A stretch of DNA of 64,000 nucleotides from Frateuria_A sp051900425 (GCF_051900425.1 NZ_JBHZGK010000011.1:1-64000); one strand, 5' to 3'; shown: positions 33,692-43,092, counted from the stretch's first letter. Made by a program: numbers and translations. Notes: generated by a model from the letters alone, not told the origin.

Positions 33692-34498
33692 ATGCCCGCC
33701 GATCGCCCCCTCAGTCTGGTCACCGGCGCCTCGGCCGGAATCGGCGCCGCCTTCGCCCGGGAACTGGCGGCGCGAGGGCACGACCTCGTGCTGGTGGCGC
33801 GCCGTACCGAGCGCCTGCAGGCTCTGGCGGAAGACCTGCACGAGCGCCATGGCGCACGGGCGCACGTCCTGCCTGCCGACCTGGCCGATCCGACCGCGCC
33901 GCGCCAGCTGGTCGATGCCCTGCAGGAGCAGGGCCTGGTGGTCGACTGGCTCGTGAACAATGCCGGCTATGGCGTGCCGGGCACGTTCGATGCCAATGAC
34001 TGGCCCGTGCACGCGGACTTCCTGCAGGTGCTGCTCAGCGCACCGACCGAGCTGGCATGGCGCCTGCTGCCGGGAATGCGCGAGCGTGGTTACGGCCGCA
34101 TCCTCAACGTGGCCTCGCTGGCGGGACATGTGCCCGGATCGGCCGGCCACACGCTGTATGCGGCCAGCAAGGCATACCTGATCAAGTTCTCGCAATCCCT
34201 GGCGCTGGAGAACCGGCACAACGGCGTGCACGTCTGTGCGCTGTGTCCCGGCTTCACCCGGTCGGAATTCCATGACGTGACCGGCACCCGCGCGCTGGTC
34301 GGCAAGCTGCCGCGTTTCATGTGGCAGGACGCCGATACCGTGGTACGCGAGGGCATCGAAGCGGTCGAGCGCGGCAAGGCCGTGCACGTCACCGGGCGCG
34401 TGAACCGGGCGATCAAGGCGCTGGCCAAGCTGACGCCCGACCGCCTGGCACTGTGGCTGTCGGCACGCGAGTCCCGTCGCTACCGACAACTCGATTGA
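33692..34498 (+). CDS. Short-chain dehydrogenase/reductase (SDR), YqjQ/DltE-like
   Basis: A 268-residue SDR with NAD(P)-binding TGASAGIG (11-18), NNAGYG, an upstream serine in NVASLAG and catalytic YAASK. The order of motifs and the LAREL-type N-terminal helix match the group of small uncharacterised SDRs that often act on acyl or carbonyl substrates. The ATG at 33692 gives the normal beginning. It is divergent from tpiA. Substrate unknown. Confidence 0.85.
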   Translation: MPADRPLSLVTGASAGIGAAFARELAARGHDLVLVARRTERLQALAEDLHERHGARAHVLPADLADPTAPRQLVDALQEQGLVVDWLVNNAGYGVPGTFDANDWPVHADFLQVLLSAPTELAWRLLPGMRERGYGRILNVASLAGHVPGSAGHTLYAASKAYLIKFSQSLALENRHNGVHVCALCPGFTRSEFHDVTGTRALVGKLPRFMWQDADTVVREGIEAVERGKAVHVTGRVNRAIKALAKLTPDRLALWLSARESRRYRQLD

Positions 34499-34555
34499 CG
34501 CGCCAATGCCGTTCGACTGCGCTAACGTCCCCCGCCTGCCGCTCGCGAGACCGCC

Positions 34556-35230
34556 ATGAGCCTGTTCCCGACCCAGATGCGCCCGCTTCCCTACCGCAAG
34601 CCCACCGAGGGTCGCGATTACTGGGTGATCGACGATGTCCTGCCCGACGCGAAGGCAGTACGCGAGCGCTGCCTGGCCCGGACCGACTGGGAGTACGGCT
34701 TCCCGACCACCGGCGAAGTCTGGCCCGGGATGCGCACCATGCCGGCGCTGGAATTGGACGAACTGGCTATCGTCGAGGCCCAGGTGAGGCGCGTCACCGG
34801 TGCGAAGAAACTCTGGGTCGGCGAGACCGAGGCCGGACAGAAGCTCAACCACAACTGCGTGCAGGTGGTCGGCGCGGTCGAAGGCGCGGTCAAGCCGCAC
34901 ACCGATTCGCTCAACCTCTGCCGCTACGCGGCCGTGCTGTACCTCAACCCCGCGGTGCCCGACAGTTGCGGCACCAGCTTCTTCCGCCAACGCATGCCCA
35001 ACGGCCAGCTGGGCGGCAACATGGTGGCGCCGCCGCATCGCAACCTGGTCGATGCGCTGGGTAACCGTTTCGTGATGCCCAATGCGTTTGCCGAGGATGT
35101 CCGCGTGGCCCACCGGTTCAACCGGCTGCTGGTCTACAAGGCCAATATCGTGCACAGCGCCAGTGCGTACTGGGGGCTGGAGGACATGGCGAGCAAGCGC
35201 ATGACCGCCGTGTTTTTCTGGATGGCGTAG
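34556..35230 (+). CDS. DUF6445-like protein with an Fe(II)/2-oxoglutarate-type metal triad
   Basis: A 224-residue soluble protein resembling DUF6445. It has H-x-D in KPHTDSLN (His115, Asp117), a second histidine in ANIVHSASAYWG (His200) and an arginine in SKRMTAVFFW (Arg215), the spacing seen in 2-oxoglutarate/iron oxygenases. The presence of these residues suggests a jelly-roll oxygenase, possibly acting on proteins or small molecules, but no substrate can be named. It is 57 bases after the SDR in the same direction. Confidence 0.65.
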   Translation: MSLFPTQMRPLPYRKPTEGRDYWVIDDVLPDAKAVRERCLARTDWEYGFPTTGEVWPGMRTMPALELDELAIVEAQVRRVTGAKKLWVGETEAGQKLNHNCVQVVGAVEGAVKPHTDSLNLCRYAAVLYLNPAVPDSCGTSFFRQRMPNGQLGGNMVAPPHRNLVDALGNRFVMPNAFAEDVRVAHRFNRLLVYKANIVHSASAYWGLEDMASKRMTAVFFWMA

Positions 35231-35259
35231 CGGGCAGGTAGCGGGCCGGATGCCCTGGC

Positions 35260-35425
35260 GAGCCTTCTACCCCCGATGGGGGAAGGTGCCGCCAGCAACT
35301 GCTCGACGCGATCCACCTTCGCAGCGCTAGCTCATTTCGCTGCCGCCAGTCTGGTGGCGCGCGCTCGGTTGCCCCATCCGCCCTTCGGGATCCTTCCCCC
35401 GCGTGCGGGGGGAGGGATCCTTCAG
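35260..35425. repeat. Short palindromes in the intergenic stretch before the dioxygenase gene
   Basis: CTTCTACCCCCGATGGGGGA and, about 110 bases on, a second palindromic stretch with ATCCTTCCCCCGCGTGCGGG and GGAGGGATCC form hairpins with GGGGGAAGG and GGGATCC cores. They resemble scattered extragenic elements rather than a clean terminator. No gene was found here. Confidence 0.5.
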
Positions 35426-35435
35426 CGCGGTCTCG

Positions 35436-36368
35436 TCAGATCAGCTTGATCTCGCGCAGCCGCTGCATCAGGTACTCGTGCGAGGACAGCGAGGTGTCGT
35501 AACGGCTCGGATTGTCCGGCGTCACGCATTCGGGCAGCGGGTCGAGCACGACGTCGGGATTCGGGTGCAGGAAGAACGGCACCGAATAGCGCGGCTTGCG
35601 CGCGTTCTCGTTCTGCGGATTGACCACGCGGTGCGAGGTCGACGGGTACACATGGTTGGTCAGGCGCTGCAGCATGTCGCCGATGTTGACCACGATGGCA
35701 TCGCCCTCGGTGGTGATCGGCAGCCACTGGCCCTCGCTCAACACTTCCAGCCCCTCGGCGCTGGCGCCGACCAGCAGGGTGATGAAGTTGATGTCCTCGT
35801 GGGCGCCTGCGCGCACGTTGGGAATGTTTTCCTCGGTGATCGGCGGGTAGTGGATCGGGCGCAGGATCGAGTTGCCCTGGTCGGTCTTGTCCTCGAAGTA
35901 GTTCTCGGACAAGCCGATGTGCAGCGCCAGCGCGCGCAACACGCGCGTACCGAGATGGTCCAGCGCCTCGTACAGGCCGTAGCCGAAAGGCTTGAACTGC
36001 GGCACCTCTTCGGGCCAGAGGTTGGGCGGCATCACGTCGGCGAACTTCGAGTCGCGGGCGATCTCGCGGCCGACGTGCCAGAACTCCTTGAGGTCGGGAA
36101 AACGGCTGTCCTTGGCCGTCTCGACCTTGAACGGGGTATAGCCGCGCGCGCCACCGGAACCGGGCACGTGGTACTTCATCTTGGTTTCCGCCGGCAGCGC
36201 GAAGAACTGCTCGAAAGCCTGGTAGGCGCCGTCGATCAGTTCGCGCGGGATGCCGTGCCCACTGATGCAGCAGAAGCCGAACTGGCGGTAGGCCGCGCCC
36301 AGTTCCGCGACGAAGGCGTCGCGGTCGGTCTCGTAGCGGCGGATGTCGAGCGTGGGGACTTGCTTCAT
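35436..36368 (-). CDS. Isopenicillin N synthase-family Fe(II)/2OG dioxygenase
   Basis: A 310-residue non-heme iron oxygenase. The metal triad is His190 and Asp192 in AGAHEDINF and His246 in TSHRVVNP; Arg260 in RKPRYSVPFF binds the co-substrate in the family. The N-terminal DIOX_N-like part has FGFCCISGHGIP. The substrate is unknown; relatives are annotated as oxidoreductases of primary or secondary metabolism. ATGA overlaps the glmM stop at 36365-36368, so it is co-translated with glmM. Confidence 0.85.
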   Translation of the reverse strand: MKQVPTLDIRRYETDRDAFVAELGAAYRQFGFCCISGHGIPRELIDGAYQAFEQFFALPAETKMKYHVPGSGGARGYTPFKVETAKDSRFPDLKEFWHVGREIARDSKFADVMPPNLWPEEVPQFKPFGYGLYEALDHLGTRVLRALALHIGLSENYFEDKTDQGNSILRPIHYPPITEENIPNVRAGAHEDINFITLLVGASAEGLEVLSEGQWLPITTEGDAIVVNIGDMLQRLTNHVYPSTSHRVVNPQNENARKPRYSVPFFLHPNPDVVLDPLPECVTPDNPSRYDTSLSSHEYLMQRLREIKLI

Positions 36369-37732
36369 GGGTTTTCCGTCATGTGCACATGCGCGGCGGA
36401 TTTTACGGCGTCGGCCAGCCAGCCGGCCAACTGCTGCACTTCGCCCGCATCGGCACCCTCGATGGTCACCCGCACCAGCGGTTCGGTACCCGACGCGCGC
36501 AGCACGACGCGCCCGCGTCCCTGCAGCGTGCGCTCGACCTCGGTCAGCGCATGGCGCACGGTATCGCTTGCCAGTGCCTCGCGCGCACCGGGCGCACGCA
36601 CGTTGACCATCACCTGCGGCAGCTTCTGCAGACCCCGGCGCGCCAGCGCCAGGTCCTGGCCCGACGCGGCCAGGGTCTCCAGCACGGCCAGCGCGGCGAT
36701 GATGCCGTCGCCGGTGGTGGCGCGATCCAGGCACAGGATGTGGCCGGAGGTCTCGCCACCGAGCATGCCGCCATTGGCCTTCAGCTGCTGCAGCACGTAG
36801 CGGTCACCGACGTTGGCGCGGATCAGCGGCACTTCGAGTTCCGCCAGCGCCTGCTCGAGGCCGTAGTTGCTCATCAACGTGCCGACCACCGGCCCGCGCA
36901 GGCAACCGCGCGCGAACAGGCTGCGTGCAAGCACGTAGAGGATGTCGTCGCCGTCGGCAATGGTGCCGTTGCGGTCGACCAGGATCACGCGGTCGCCGTC
37001 CCCATCGAAGGCGATGCCGACATCGGCGCTCTGCGCCAGCACCGCCTGCTGCAATGCCTGCGGATGGGTCGAGCCGACGTCGCGGTTGATGTTGAAGCCG
37101 TCCGGCTTGTCGCCGATGGCGGTCACGTCGGCGCCGAGTTCGGCAAATACCTTGGGCGCCACCTGGTAGGTCGCGCCGTGCGCACAATCGAGCACGATTT
37201 TCGTGCCGCGCAGAGTGAACTCCTCCGGTACGGTCGCTTTGCAGTACTCGGCGTAGCGGGCCACCGCATCGGCCACCCGCGTTGCCTTGCCAAGCTGTTC
37301 GGAAGATACCGTGACGAACTCGGCGTCCAGCTCCTCCTCGATTGCCTGTTCGATCTCGTCGGAAAACTTCTCGCCCATCGCCGAGAAGAACTTGATGCCG
37401 TTGTCGGTGTGCGGATTGTGCGAGGCGCTGATCACGATGCCGGCCGCCGCGCGCATCGAGCGGGTGAGGAAGGCCACGGCGGGCGTCGGCATCGGGCCGA
37501 GCAGGCCCACGTCCACGCCGGCGGCGACCAGGCCCGCCTCCAGCGCCGCCTCGAACATGTAGCCGGACACGCGCGTGTCCTTGCCGATCAACACCATCGG
37601 CTTGCGGGTCGACCCGCGAGCGAGCACCGCGCCGGCCGCGCGGCCCAGGCGCAGCATGAAATCGGCACTGATCGGCCATTGCCCGACCTGGCCACGGATT
37701 CCGTCGGTGCCGAAATACTTGCGTGTGCTCAT
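36365..37732 (-). CDS. glmM: Phosphoglucosamine mutase
   Basis: A 455-residue phosphohexomutase that makes glucosamine-1-phosphate for peptidoglycan and LPS. It has the early YFGTDGIRGQVG, the active-site serine Ser104 in ISASHNPHTDNG, the magnesium loop DGDGDR, the sugar loop GGETSGH and the C-terminal phosphate loop RASGTEPLVRV. The ATG at 37732 fits the family. It lies 47 bases after folP, the usual order in gammaproteobacteria, and is coupled to the dioxygenase gene. Confidence 0.96.
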   Translation of the reverse strand: MSTRKYFGTDGIRGQVGQWPISADFMLRLGRAAGAVLARGSTRKPMVLIGKDTRVSGYMFEAALEAGLVAAGVDVGLLGPMPTPAVAFLTRSMRAAAGIVISASHNPHTDNGIKFFSAMGEKFSDEIEQAIEEELDAEFVTVSSEQLGKATRVADAVARYAEYCKATVPEEFTLRGTKIVLDCAHGATYQVAPKVFAELGADVTAIGDKPDGFNINRDVGSTHPQALQQAVLAQSADVGIAFDGDGDRVILVDRNGTIADGDDILYVLARSLFARGCLRGPVVGTLMSNYGLEQALAELEVPLIRANVGDRYVLQQLKANGGMLGGETSGHILCLDRATTGDGIIAALAVLETLAASGQDLALARRGLQKLPQVMVNVRAPGAREALASDTVRHALTEVERTLQGRGRVVLRASGTEPLVRVTIEGADAGEVQQLAGWLADAVKSAAHVHMTENP

Positions 37733-37779
37733 CAGCTTTCCTTGTGGTGGCGCCACGGGGCGGGCGTCACCTAGATATC

Positions 37780-38688
37780 TCAGTCTTCGTCTGGCCAGCG
37801 TGGAGCCGGCGGACGCGTATCACGGCGCGGCGGCGTGTCGCCTTCGCGCACTGCACGCCAGATCGCCAGCGCATCGACGGTTTGCGCGACGTCGTGTACA
37901 CGCACCATGCGCGCGCCACGCTGTACGGCGATCAACGCCGCGGCAGCGGAACCGGCCGCGCGGGCTTGGCCGGAGGGACGGCCGGTGAGCGTGCCGATCA
38001 TCGACTTGCGCGACAGGCCCACGTAGACACCCGCGCCCAGGTCGGCAAAACGCTCCAGCGCACGCAGCAGCGCCAGGTTGTGCTCGAGTGTCTTGCCGAA
38101 ACCGAAACCTGGATCGACCAGCACGCGCCGCTTGTCGATGCCGGCCAGTTCGCAGGCGAACAGGCGGTCGGTGAGAAAGCGGTGGACTTCGCCGACCACG
38201 TCGTCGTACTGCGGATCGTCCTGCATGCTGCGCGGCTCGCCCTGCATGTGCATCAGGCAGACCGGCACGCGCAGCTGGGCGGCCGCATCGAGCGCACCCT
38301 CGCGGCGCAACGCATAGACGTCGTTGATCATGCCCGCGCCGGCGGCGACCGCCGCGCGCATCACTTCGGGCTTGGAGGTGTCGATGGCGATCGGCAGCGT
38401 GGTGCGTGCGACCAGTTGTTCGATCACCGGGATCACACGGCGCAATTCCTCCTCGACCGGGACGTCGTCGGCCCCCGGCCGCGTGGACTCGCCGCCGACG
38501 TCCAGCATGTCCGCGCCCTGCTCCGCCATCGCCAGGCCATGCGCCAGGGCTGCGTCGGTATCGGCGAAGGCGCCGCCATCGGAGAACGAATCAGGCGTGA
38601 CGTTGAGGATGCCGACCACGCGCGGGCGATCCAGCACCAGGTCGCGGCCGGCGCAGTCGAGCACGGTGGCAAAGGGGTTGTCGAACAT
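37780..38688 (-). CDS. folP: Dihydropteroate synthase
   Basis: A 302-residue folate-pathway enzyme that joins p-aminobenzoate to dihydropterin pyrophosphate, the sulfonamide target. Signature motifs are GILNVTPDSFSDGG, DVGGESTRPGA and DPGFGFGKT, with YVGLSRKSMIG near the C-terminus. An extra 20-residue Arg/Pro-rich tail follows. The start lies 7 bases after orn in the same direction, so orn, folP and glmM probably share a transcript. Confidence 0.95.
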   Translation of the reverse strand: MFDNPFATVLDCAGRDLVLDRPRVVGILNVTPDSFSDGGAFADTDAALAHGLAMAEQGADMLDVGGESTRPGADDVPVEEELRRVIPVIEQLVARTTLPIAIDTSKPEVMRAAVAAGAGMINDVYALRREGALDAAAQLRVPVCLMHMQGEPRSMQDDPQYDDVVGEVHRFLTDRLFACELAGIDKRRVLVDPGFGFGKTLEHNLALLRALERFADLGAGVYVGLSRKSMIGTLTGRPSGQARAAGSAAAALIAVQRGARMVRVHDVAQTVDALAIWRAVREGDTPPRRDTRPPAPRWPDED

Positions 38689-38695
38689 CGATCGC

Positions 38696-39256
38696 TCAGG
38701 CCTGCCCGCCCAGGGCGCCCATGTGCTGGCGGTAATAGCGCAGCTCGTCGATCGAATCGCGGATGTCCGACAGCGCCGTGTGCGCCGACTCCTTGCTCAG
38801 GCCGCGCGCGATCTGCGGCGACCAGCGACGCGAAAGCTCCTTGAGTGTCGAGACGTCGAGGTTGCGGTAGTGAAAGTGCCGCTCCAGGCGCGGCATCTGC
38901 CGGTGCAGGAAGCGCCGGTCCTGGCAGATCGAATTGCCGCACATCGGCGACTTGCCGGCCGGCGTCCACGTCTTGAGGAATTCCAGCGTGGCCTGCTCGG
39001 CCTGGGCGTGGTCGGTGGTCGAATCGAGCACCTGCTGCCACAGGCCCGACTTGCTGTGCTGGTTGCGGTTCCAGCTGTCCATCGACTCCAGCCGGTCGAC
39101 CTCGTGGCGGATCGCGAAGACCGGCCCCTCGGCCAGCACGTTCAATTCCTTGTCCGTCACGATGGTGGCGATTTCCAGGATGGAATCGTTGTCCGTATCC
39201 AGGCCGGTCATCTCCAGATCGATCCAGATCAGGTTGTCGTCGTTCGCTTGGTTCAT
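38696..39256 (-). CDS. orn: Oligoribonuclease
   Basis: A 186-residue DEDDh 3'-5' exonuclease that degrades 2-5 nucleotide RNAs and linear cyclic-di-GMP products. It shows IWIDLEMTGLD (first acidic residues), MCGNSICQDRRFL, and HTALSDIRDSIDELRYYR (last His and Asp). An AAGGAGG ribosome site precedes the ATG at 39256. It is divergent from sbcB with a 60-base gap. Confidence 0.96.
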   Translation of the reverse strand: MNQANDDNLIWIDLEMTGLDTDNDSILEIATIVTDKELNVLAEGPVFAIRHEVDRLESMDSWNRNQHSKSGLWQQVLDSTTDHAQAEQATLEFLKTWTPAGKSPMCGNSICQDRRFLHRQMPRLERHFHYRNLDVSTLKELSRRWSPQIARGLSKESAHTALSDIRDSIDELRYYRQHMGALGGQA

Positions 39257-39316
39257 GCGTCCTCCTTGGAGCGCGCAGTCTAGCGCAGGCGCCCGCCCAC
39301 GGCCCCGTGCCATGCG

Positions 39317-40777
39317 ATGATCGAAGCCATGCAGACCTTCCTCTGGCATGACTACGAAACCTTCGGCGCCGACAGCCGGCGCGACCGGCCGGCGCAGTTC
39401 GCGGGCATCCGCACCACGGCGGAGCTGGAGATCGTCGGCGAGCCGGTGATGTTCTTCGCCCGCCCGCCGCGCGACATGGCGCCGGATCCGGACGCCTGCC
39501 TGATCACCGGCATCACGCCGCAGCAGGCCGAGCGCGAGGGCGTGTCCGAGGCCGAATTCGCCGCCCGCGTGCACGAACAGCTCGGCGCACCTGGCACCTG
39601 CGGCGTGGGCTACAACTCGCTGCGCTTCGACGACGAGTTCACACGGCAGTTGCTGTACCGGAACTTTTTCGATCCGTACGGGCGCGAATGGGAAAACGGC
39701 AACTCGCGCTGGGACCTGATCGACCTGGTGCGCATGTGCCAGGCGCTGCGCCCGGAAGGGATCGTCTGGCCCACCCGCGAGGACGGCACGCCCAGTTTCA
39801 AGCTCGAACACCTGGCCACGGCCAACCACCTCAGGCAGGAGCGCGCGCACGACGCGCTGTCGGACGTCTACGCGCTGATCGACCTGGCGCGGCTGATCCG
39901 CGTGCGCCAGCCGCGCCTGTGGGAGTGGCATTTCGACCTCCGGCGCAAGCAGAAGGTGTTCGGCCTGCTCGACGTGGCGGGCATGACGCCGCTGGTGCAC
40001 GTGTCCTCGCGCTACCCGTCCAGCCGGCACTGCCTGGCCGTGATCGCGCCGCTGGCGCCGCATCCCTCCCGCGCGGGCGAGGTGATTGTCTACGACCTGG
40101 ACACCGACCCGGCGACCTGGATCGACCTGGACGAGGACGACATCGCCGACCGCATCTTCACAGCGCGGGCGGACCTGCCCGAGGGCATCGAGCGCATCCC
40201 GCTGCGCACCGTGCGCGCGAACCGTGCTCCGGCGCTGGCTCCGTTGTCGGTGCTGCGTGATCTGGACCATGGTCGACTCAAGCTCGACCTGCCGCGCTGC
40301 CTGCGCCACCACGCTCTGCTGCGCACGGCCGACGGCCTTGTCGACAAGTTGCGCCGGGTATTCGCCCGCTCTGCCGAAATGGCCGCGCCGGAAGATCCGG
40401 AACTCGCGCTTTACGGCGGCTTCCTGCCCGATGCCGACAAGCGCCTGCTGGCCGAGGTCCGCGCCACGCCGCCGGAGCAGTTGGGCCGGCGCGGCTTCCC
40501 GTTCCGCGACCCGCGCTACCCGGAGCTTCTGTTCCGCTATCGCGCACGCAACTGGCCCGACAGCCTGGATGCGGACGAGCAGGCGCGCTGGGAGGCCTTC
40601 AGGCTGAGGCGTCTCACACGCCCCACCCCGCTCACCGCACGCACGCTGGATGATTACCTTGCGCGCATCGCCGTGCTGCGCCAGGAGCGGCCGGACCAGA
40701 CTGCCCTGCTCGACCAGCTCGAAGCCTGGCGTCGTGAACTCGCTCCGATCCCGGCGATGGCCGTCGACCTCTTGTAG
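39317..40777 (+). CDS. sbcB: Exodeoxyribonuclease I
   Basis: A 486-residue 3'-5' single-strand exonuclease of DNA repair. It begins with the DEDD nuclease motif FLWHDYETFGADSRRDR, then GYNSLRFDDEF, HDALSDVYALID, the SH3-like middle part and the ExoI C-terminal helical domain with LRDLDHGRLKLDLPRC. ATG 39317 or 39329 could be used; the first is kept for lack of better evidence. The protein is close to the E. coli ExoI length. Confidence 0.94.
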   Translation: MIEAMQTFLWHDYETFGADSRRDRPAQFAGIRTTAELEIVGEPVMFFARPPRDMAPDPDACLITGITPQQAEREGVSEAEFAARVHEQLGAPGTCGVGYNSLRFDDEFTRQLLYRNFFDPYGREWENGNSRWDLIDLVRMCQALRPEGIVWPTREDGTPSFKLEHLATANHLRQERAHDALSDVYALIDLARLIRVRQPRLWEWHFDLRRKQKVFGLLDVAGMTPLVHVSSRYPSSRHCLAVIAPLAPHPSRAGEVIVYDLDTDPATWIDLDEDDIADRIFTARADLPEGIERIPLRTVRANRAPALAPLSVLRDLDHGRLKLDLPRCLRHHALLRTADGLVDKLRRVFARSAEMAAPEDPELALYGGFLPDADKRLLAEVRATPPEQLGRRGFPFRDPRYPELLFRYRARNWPDSLDADEQARWEAFRLRRLTRPTPLTARTLDDYLARIAVLRQERPDQTALLDQLEAWRRELAPIPAMAVDLL

Positions 40778-40880
40778 GCGTGCCTCGGGCGCGACCCGCG
40801 GGACCTCCGCCTCGCGCCACCGGTGGGGTCGCGCCCGCCGGCGCTCCTCCAGGCGGGCACGGATGACCGATAATCGGCAG

Positions 40881-41558
40881 ATGCCCTATTTCACCCCCGC
40901 CACCTTCCGCTTCCTGCGTGCCCTGGGCCGCAACAACAGCCGCGAATGGTTCGCCGCGCACAAGCCCGACTACGAGCGCCACGTGCGTGAGCCGTTCCTG
41001 GCGCTGATCGCCGACATGGCCGCCCCGCTGGCGAAGATCAGCCCGCACTACCGCGCAGACGCACGCAGGAACGGTGGCTCGCTGTTCCGCATCCATCGCG
41101 ATACGCGCTTTTCCAACAACAAGCTGCCGTACAAGACCTGGCAAGGCTCGCGCTTCTTCCATGCGCGCCGCCACGAGATCCCGGCGCCCTCGTTCTACCT
41201 GCACATCGAGCCGGGCGACTGCTTCACCGGCGGCGGCATGTGGCACCCGGAGTCCGACACGCTCAAGAACATCCGCGGCTTCCTGGCCGAAAATCCGGAG
41301 GCGTGGAAGCGTGCGACCCGCGGCAAGGCCTTCGAAGGCCTGAGCTTCTGGGGCGAAAGCCTGAGCCGCCCGCCGCGCGGTTTCGATCCCGGCCACGAAC
41401 TTGTCGACGACCTCAAGCGCAAGGACTATGCCGCGGGCGAGAACTTCGACGACGCGTTCGCCTGCTCGTCCGAACTGCTGCCGTGGGCGGTCGAAAGCTT
41501 CAAGCGTGTCGCGCCGATGGTCGACTACCTGTGCGCGGCGCAGGAGCTCGAGTTCTAG
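40881..41558 (+). CDS. DUF2461-family protein
   Basis: A 225-residue protein matching the uncharacterised DUF2461 family (TIGR02453). It begins MPYFTPATFRFLRAL, followed by NNSREWFAAHKPDYE and RIHRDTRFSNNKLPYK, then SFYLHIEPGDCFTGGGMW and the later DYAAGENFDDAFACS. The conserved FSNNKxPYK block is diagnostic. An upstream ATG at 40863 is an alternative start; neither has a good ribosome site. Function is unknown. A REP inverted pair follows at once. Confidence 0.87.
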   Translation: MPYFTPATFRFLRALGRNNSREWFAAHKPDYERHVREPFLALIADMAAPLAKISPHYRADARRNGGSLFRIHRDTRFSNNKLPYKTWQGSRFFHARRHEIPAPSFYLHIEPGDCFTGGGMWHPESDTLKNIRGFLAENPEAWKRATRGKAFEGLSFWGESLSRPPRGFDPGHELVDDLKRKDYAAGENFDDAFACSSELLPWAVESFKRVAPMVDYLCAAQELEF

Positions 41559-41568
41559 TCGCGGCTTC

Positions 41569-41632
41569 CTGTAGGAGCGCACCTGTGCGCGACCGGGGTG
41601 TCCGCGGTCGCGCACAGGTGCGCTCCTACAGG
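41569..41632. repeat. Inverted pair of TGTAGGAGCG repeats (REP pair)
   Basis: Two copies of CTGTAGGAGCGCACCTGTGC-GCGACCG face each other around GGGTGTCCG, making a near-perfect 64-base palindrome. One strand could fold into a long hairpin that ends both converging genes. The last bases, CTACAGG, also supply the stop codon of the MFS transporter on the minus strand. Confidence 0.92.
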
Positions 41633-42921
41633 GTCGATCGCTGCCGACGCAGCAACACCATCGCCACCGCCATCCCGAGCACGGCGGTGGCAGCGACGTA
41701 GTGAGCCGGCGCCAATACGCCGAAGCGCTTCACCAAGAGCCCGATCAGCGGCGGCGTGAGCCCGCCGAACAGCGCGTAGGCGACGTTGTACGAGGCCGAA
41801 AGCCCGGAAAACCGCACCGCGGGCGGGAACGCCAGCACCATCAGCACGGGCACCACGCCGACCACGCCCACGGCAAATCCAGCCAGTGCATACAGCGCAA
41901 CGAAATGCGTACCGCCCGCCGCCAGGTCCAGGTACAACGCGTATCCGGCCACCAGCAACCCGGCCGCGCCGAACAGCAGTGCCCGCGCCGGCCCGATCCG
42001 GTCGGACAGGCCGCCGTAGAAAAGGCACCCCACTGCTAGCGCGAACGACGCCACGTTGTTGCCGAGGAACGCGCGGGCCGCGGCGACGCCAAACGCCGAC
42101 TGCACCAGCGAAGGCGTCATCAGGATCAACACCACGATCGCCGCAGTGAGCATCCAGGTCACCAGCATCGACAGCACCACTGCCGGTCGATGCCGGGCCG
42201 CTACCTGCGCCAGCGGCAACCCTGCGACGAGTTCCCGCCGTGCATGCATCGCCTCGAATACCGGCGTCTCGCTCAGCCAGCGGCGCAGCCAGACGGCCAG
42301 GAAGCCGAACACCCCGCCGATCAGGAACGGCAAGCGCCAGCCGTAGTCGAGCAGCGCCTGCGGCGATAACGACCGGTTGAGGCCTGCGGCGACCAGTGAG
42401 CCGATCAGGATGCCCACGGTAAGGCCGGATGTCAGGCTGGCGCAGGCGAAGCCGATCCGCCGCGGCGGCACGTGCTCGGCGACGAATACCCATGCCCCCG
42501 GTACCTCGCCACCCACGGCGATGCCCTGGACCACCCGCAACAGCAACAGCAGCAGCGGCGCCAGCATGCCGATCTGCGCATACACCGGCAGCAGGCCGAT
42601 GCCCAGTGTGGGCAACGCCATCAGGAACACGCTCAGCGTGAACATCCGCTTGCGCCCGAGCTTGTCGCCGTAGTGCGCCATCACGATGCCGCCCAGCGGC
42701 CGCGCCAGGTAACCGGCGGCGAAAATGCCGTAGACCTTCACCTGGGCCAGCCAGGCCAAGCTGTCGGCCGGGAAGAAAAGCTTGCTGAGCGGGATCGCGA
42801 AAAACACGAACACCACGAAGTCGTAGAACTCCAGCGCCCCGCCGAGCGCCGCCAGTGCCAGCGTTCGCAGATCCGAACGTCCGAGGCGACGATCGGTGTT
42901 GCCGACGAGGGTCGCGCTCAT
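41626..42921 (-). CDS. MFS transporter, metabolite:H+ symporter (MHS) family
   Basis: A 431-residue integral membrane protein with 12 predicted hydrophobic segments. It has the MHS-type beginning LEFYDFVVFVFFAIPLSKLFFP, the loop 2-3 motif GGIVMAHYGDKLGRKR, and PLIGLLVKRFG in the second half. The family imports organic acids and related compounds by proton symport; the substrate is unknown. The stop codon (41626-41628) lies in the REP pair. A 54-residue membrane protein gene lies just upstream on the same strand. Confidence 0.88.
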   Translation of the reverse strand: MSATLVGNTDRRLGRSDLRTLALAALGGALEFYDFVVFVFFAIPLSKLFFPADSLAWLAQVKVYGIFAAGYLARPLGGIVMAHYGDKLGRKRMFTLSVFLMALPTLGIGLLPVYAQIGMLAPLLLLLLRVVQGIAVGGEVPGAWVFVAEHVPPRRIGFACASLTSGLTVGILIGSLVAAGLNRSLSPQALLDYGWRLPFLIGGVFGFLAVWLRRWLSETPVFEAMHARRELVAGLPLAQVAARHRPAVVLSMLVTWMLTAAIVVLILMTPSLVQSAFGVAAARAFLGNNVASFALAVGCLFYGGLSDRIGPARALLFGAAGLLVAGYALYLDLAAGGTHFVALYALAGFAVGVVGVVPVLMVLAFPPAVRFSGLSASYNVAYALFGGLTPPLIGLLVKRFGVLAPAHYVAATAVLGMAVAMVLLRRQRSTL

Positions 42922-42927
42922 CGGGTG

Positions 42928-43092
42928 TCAGGCGCGGCGGTTCTTGAACATCATGCCGACCCCGAGCGCCACCAGCGCCAGCGGCCACCAGGTGGCGAAC
43001 AGCTCACCCAGGTGCAGGTCGAAGCCCAGGTTGCGCAACAGGAAAAGCAGGCCGATGACGATGAGCAGGATGCCGGGCACGCTGGGGCGCAT
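42928..43092 (-). CDS. Small membrane protein with LiaF/DUF5668-like domain
   Basis: A 54-residue protein with two hydrophobic segments (GILLIVIGLLFLLRNLGF and WWPLALVALGVGMMF) separated by DLHLGELFAT, the layout of the DUF5668 (LiaI/LiaF-like TM1) domain. It ends KNRRA. A start at ATG 43092 is preferred over ATG 43131. It ends 6 bases before the MFS gene, in the same direction. No function is known. Confidence 0.7.
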   Translation of the reverse strand: MRPSVPGILLIVIGLLFLLRNLGFDLHLGELFATWWPLALVALGVGMMFKNRRA

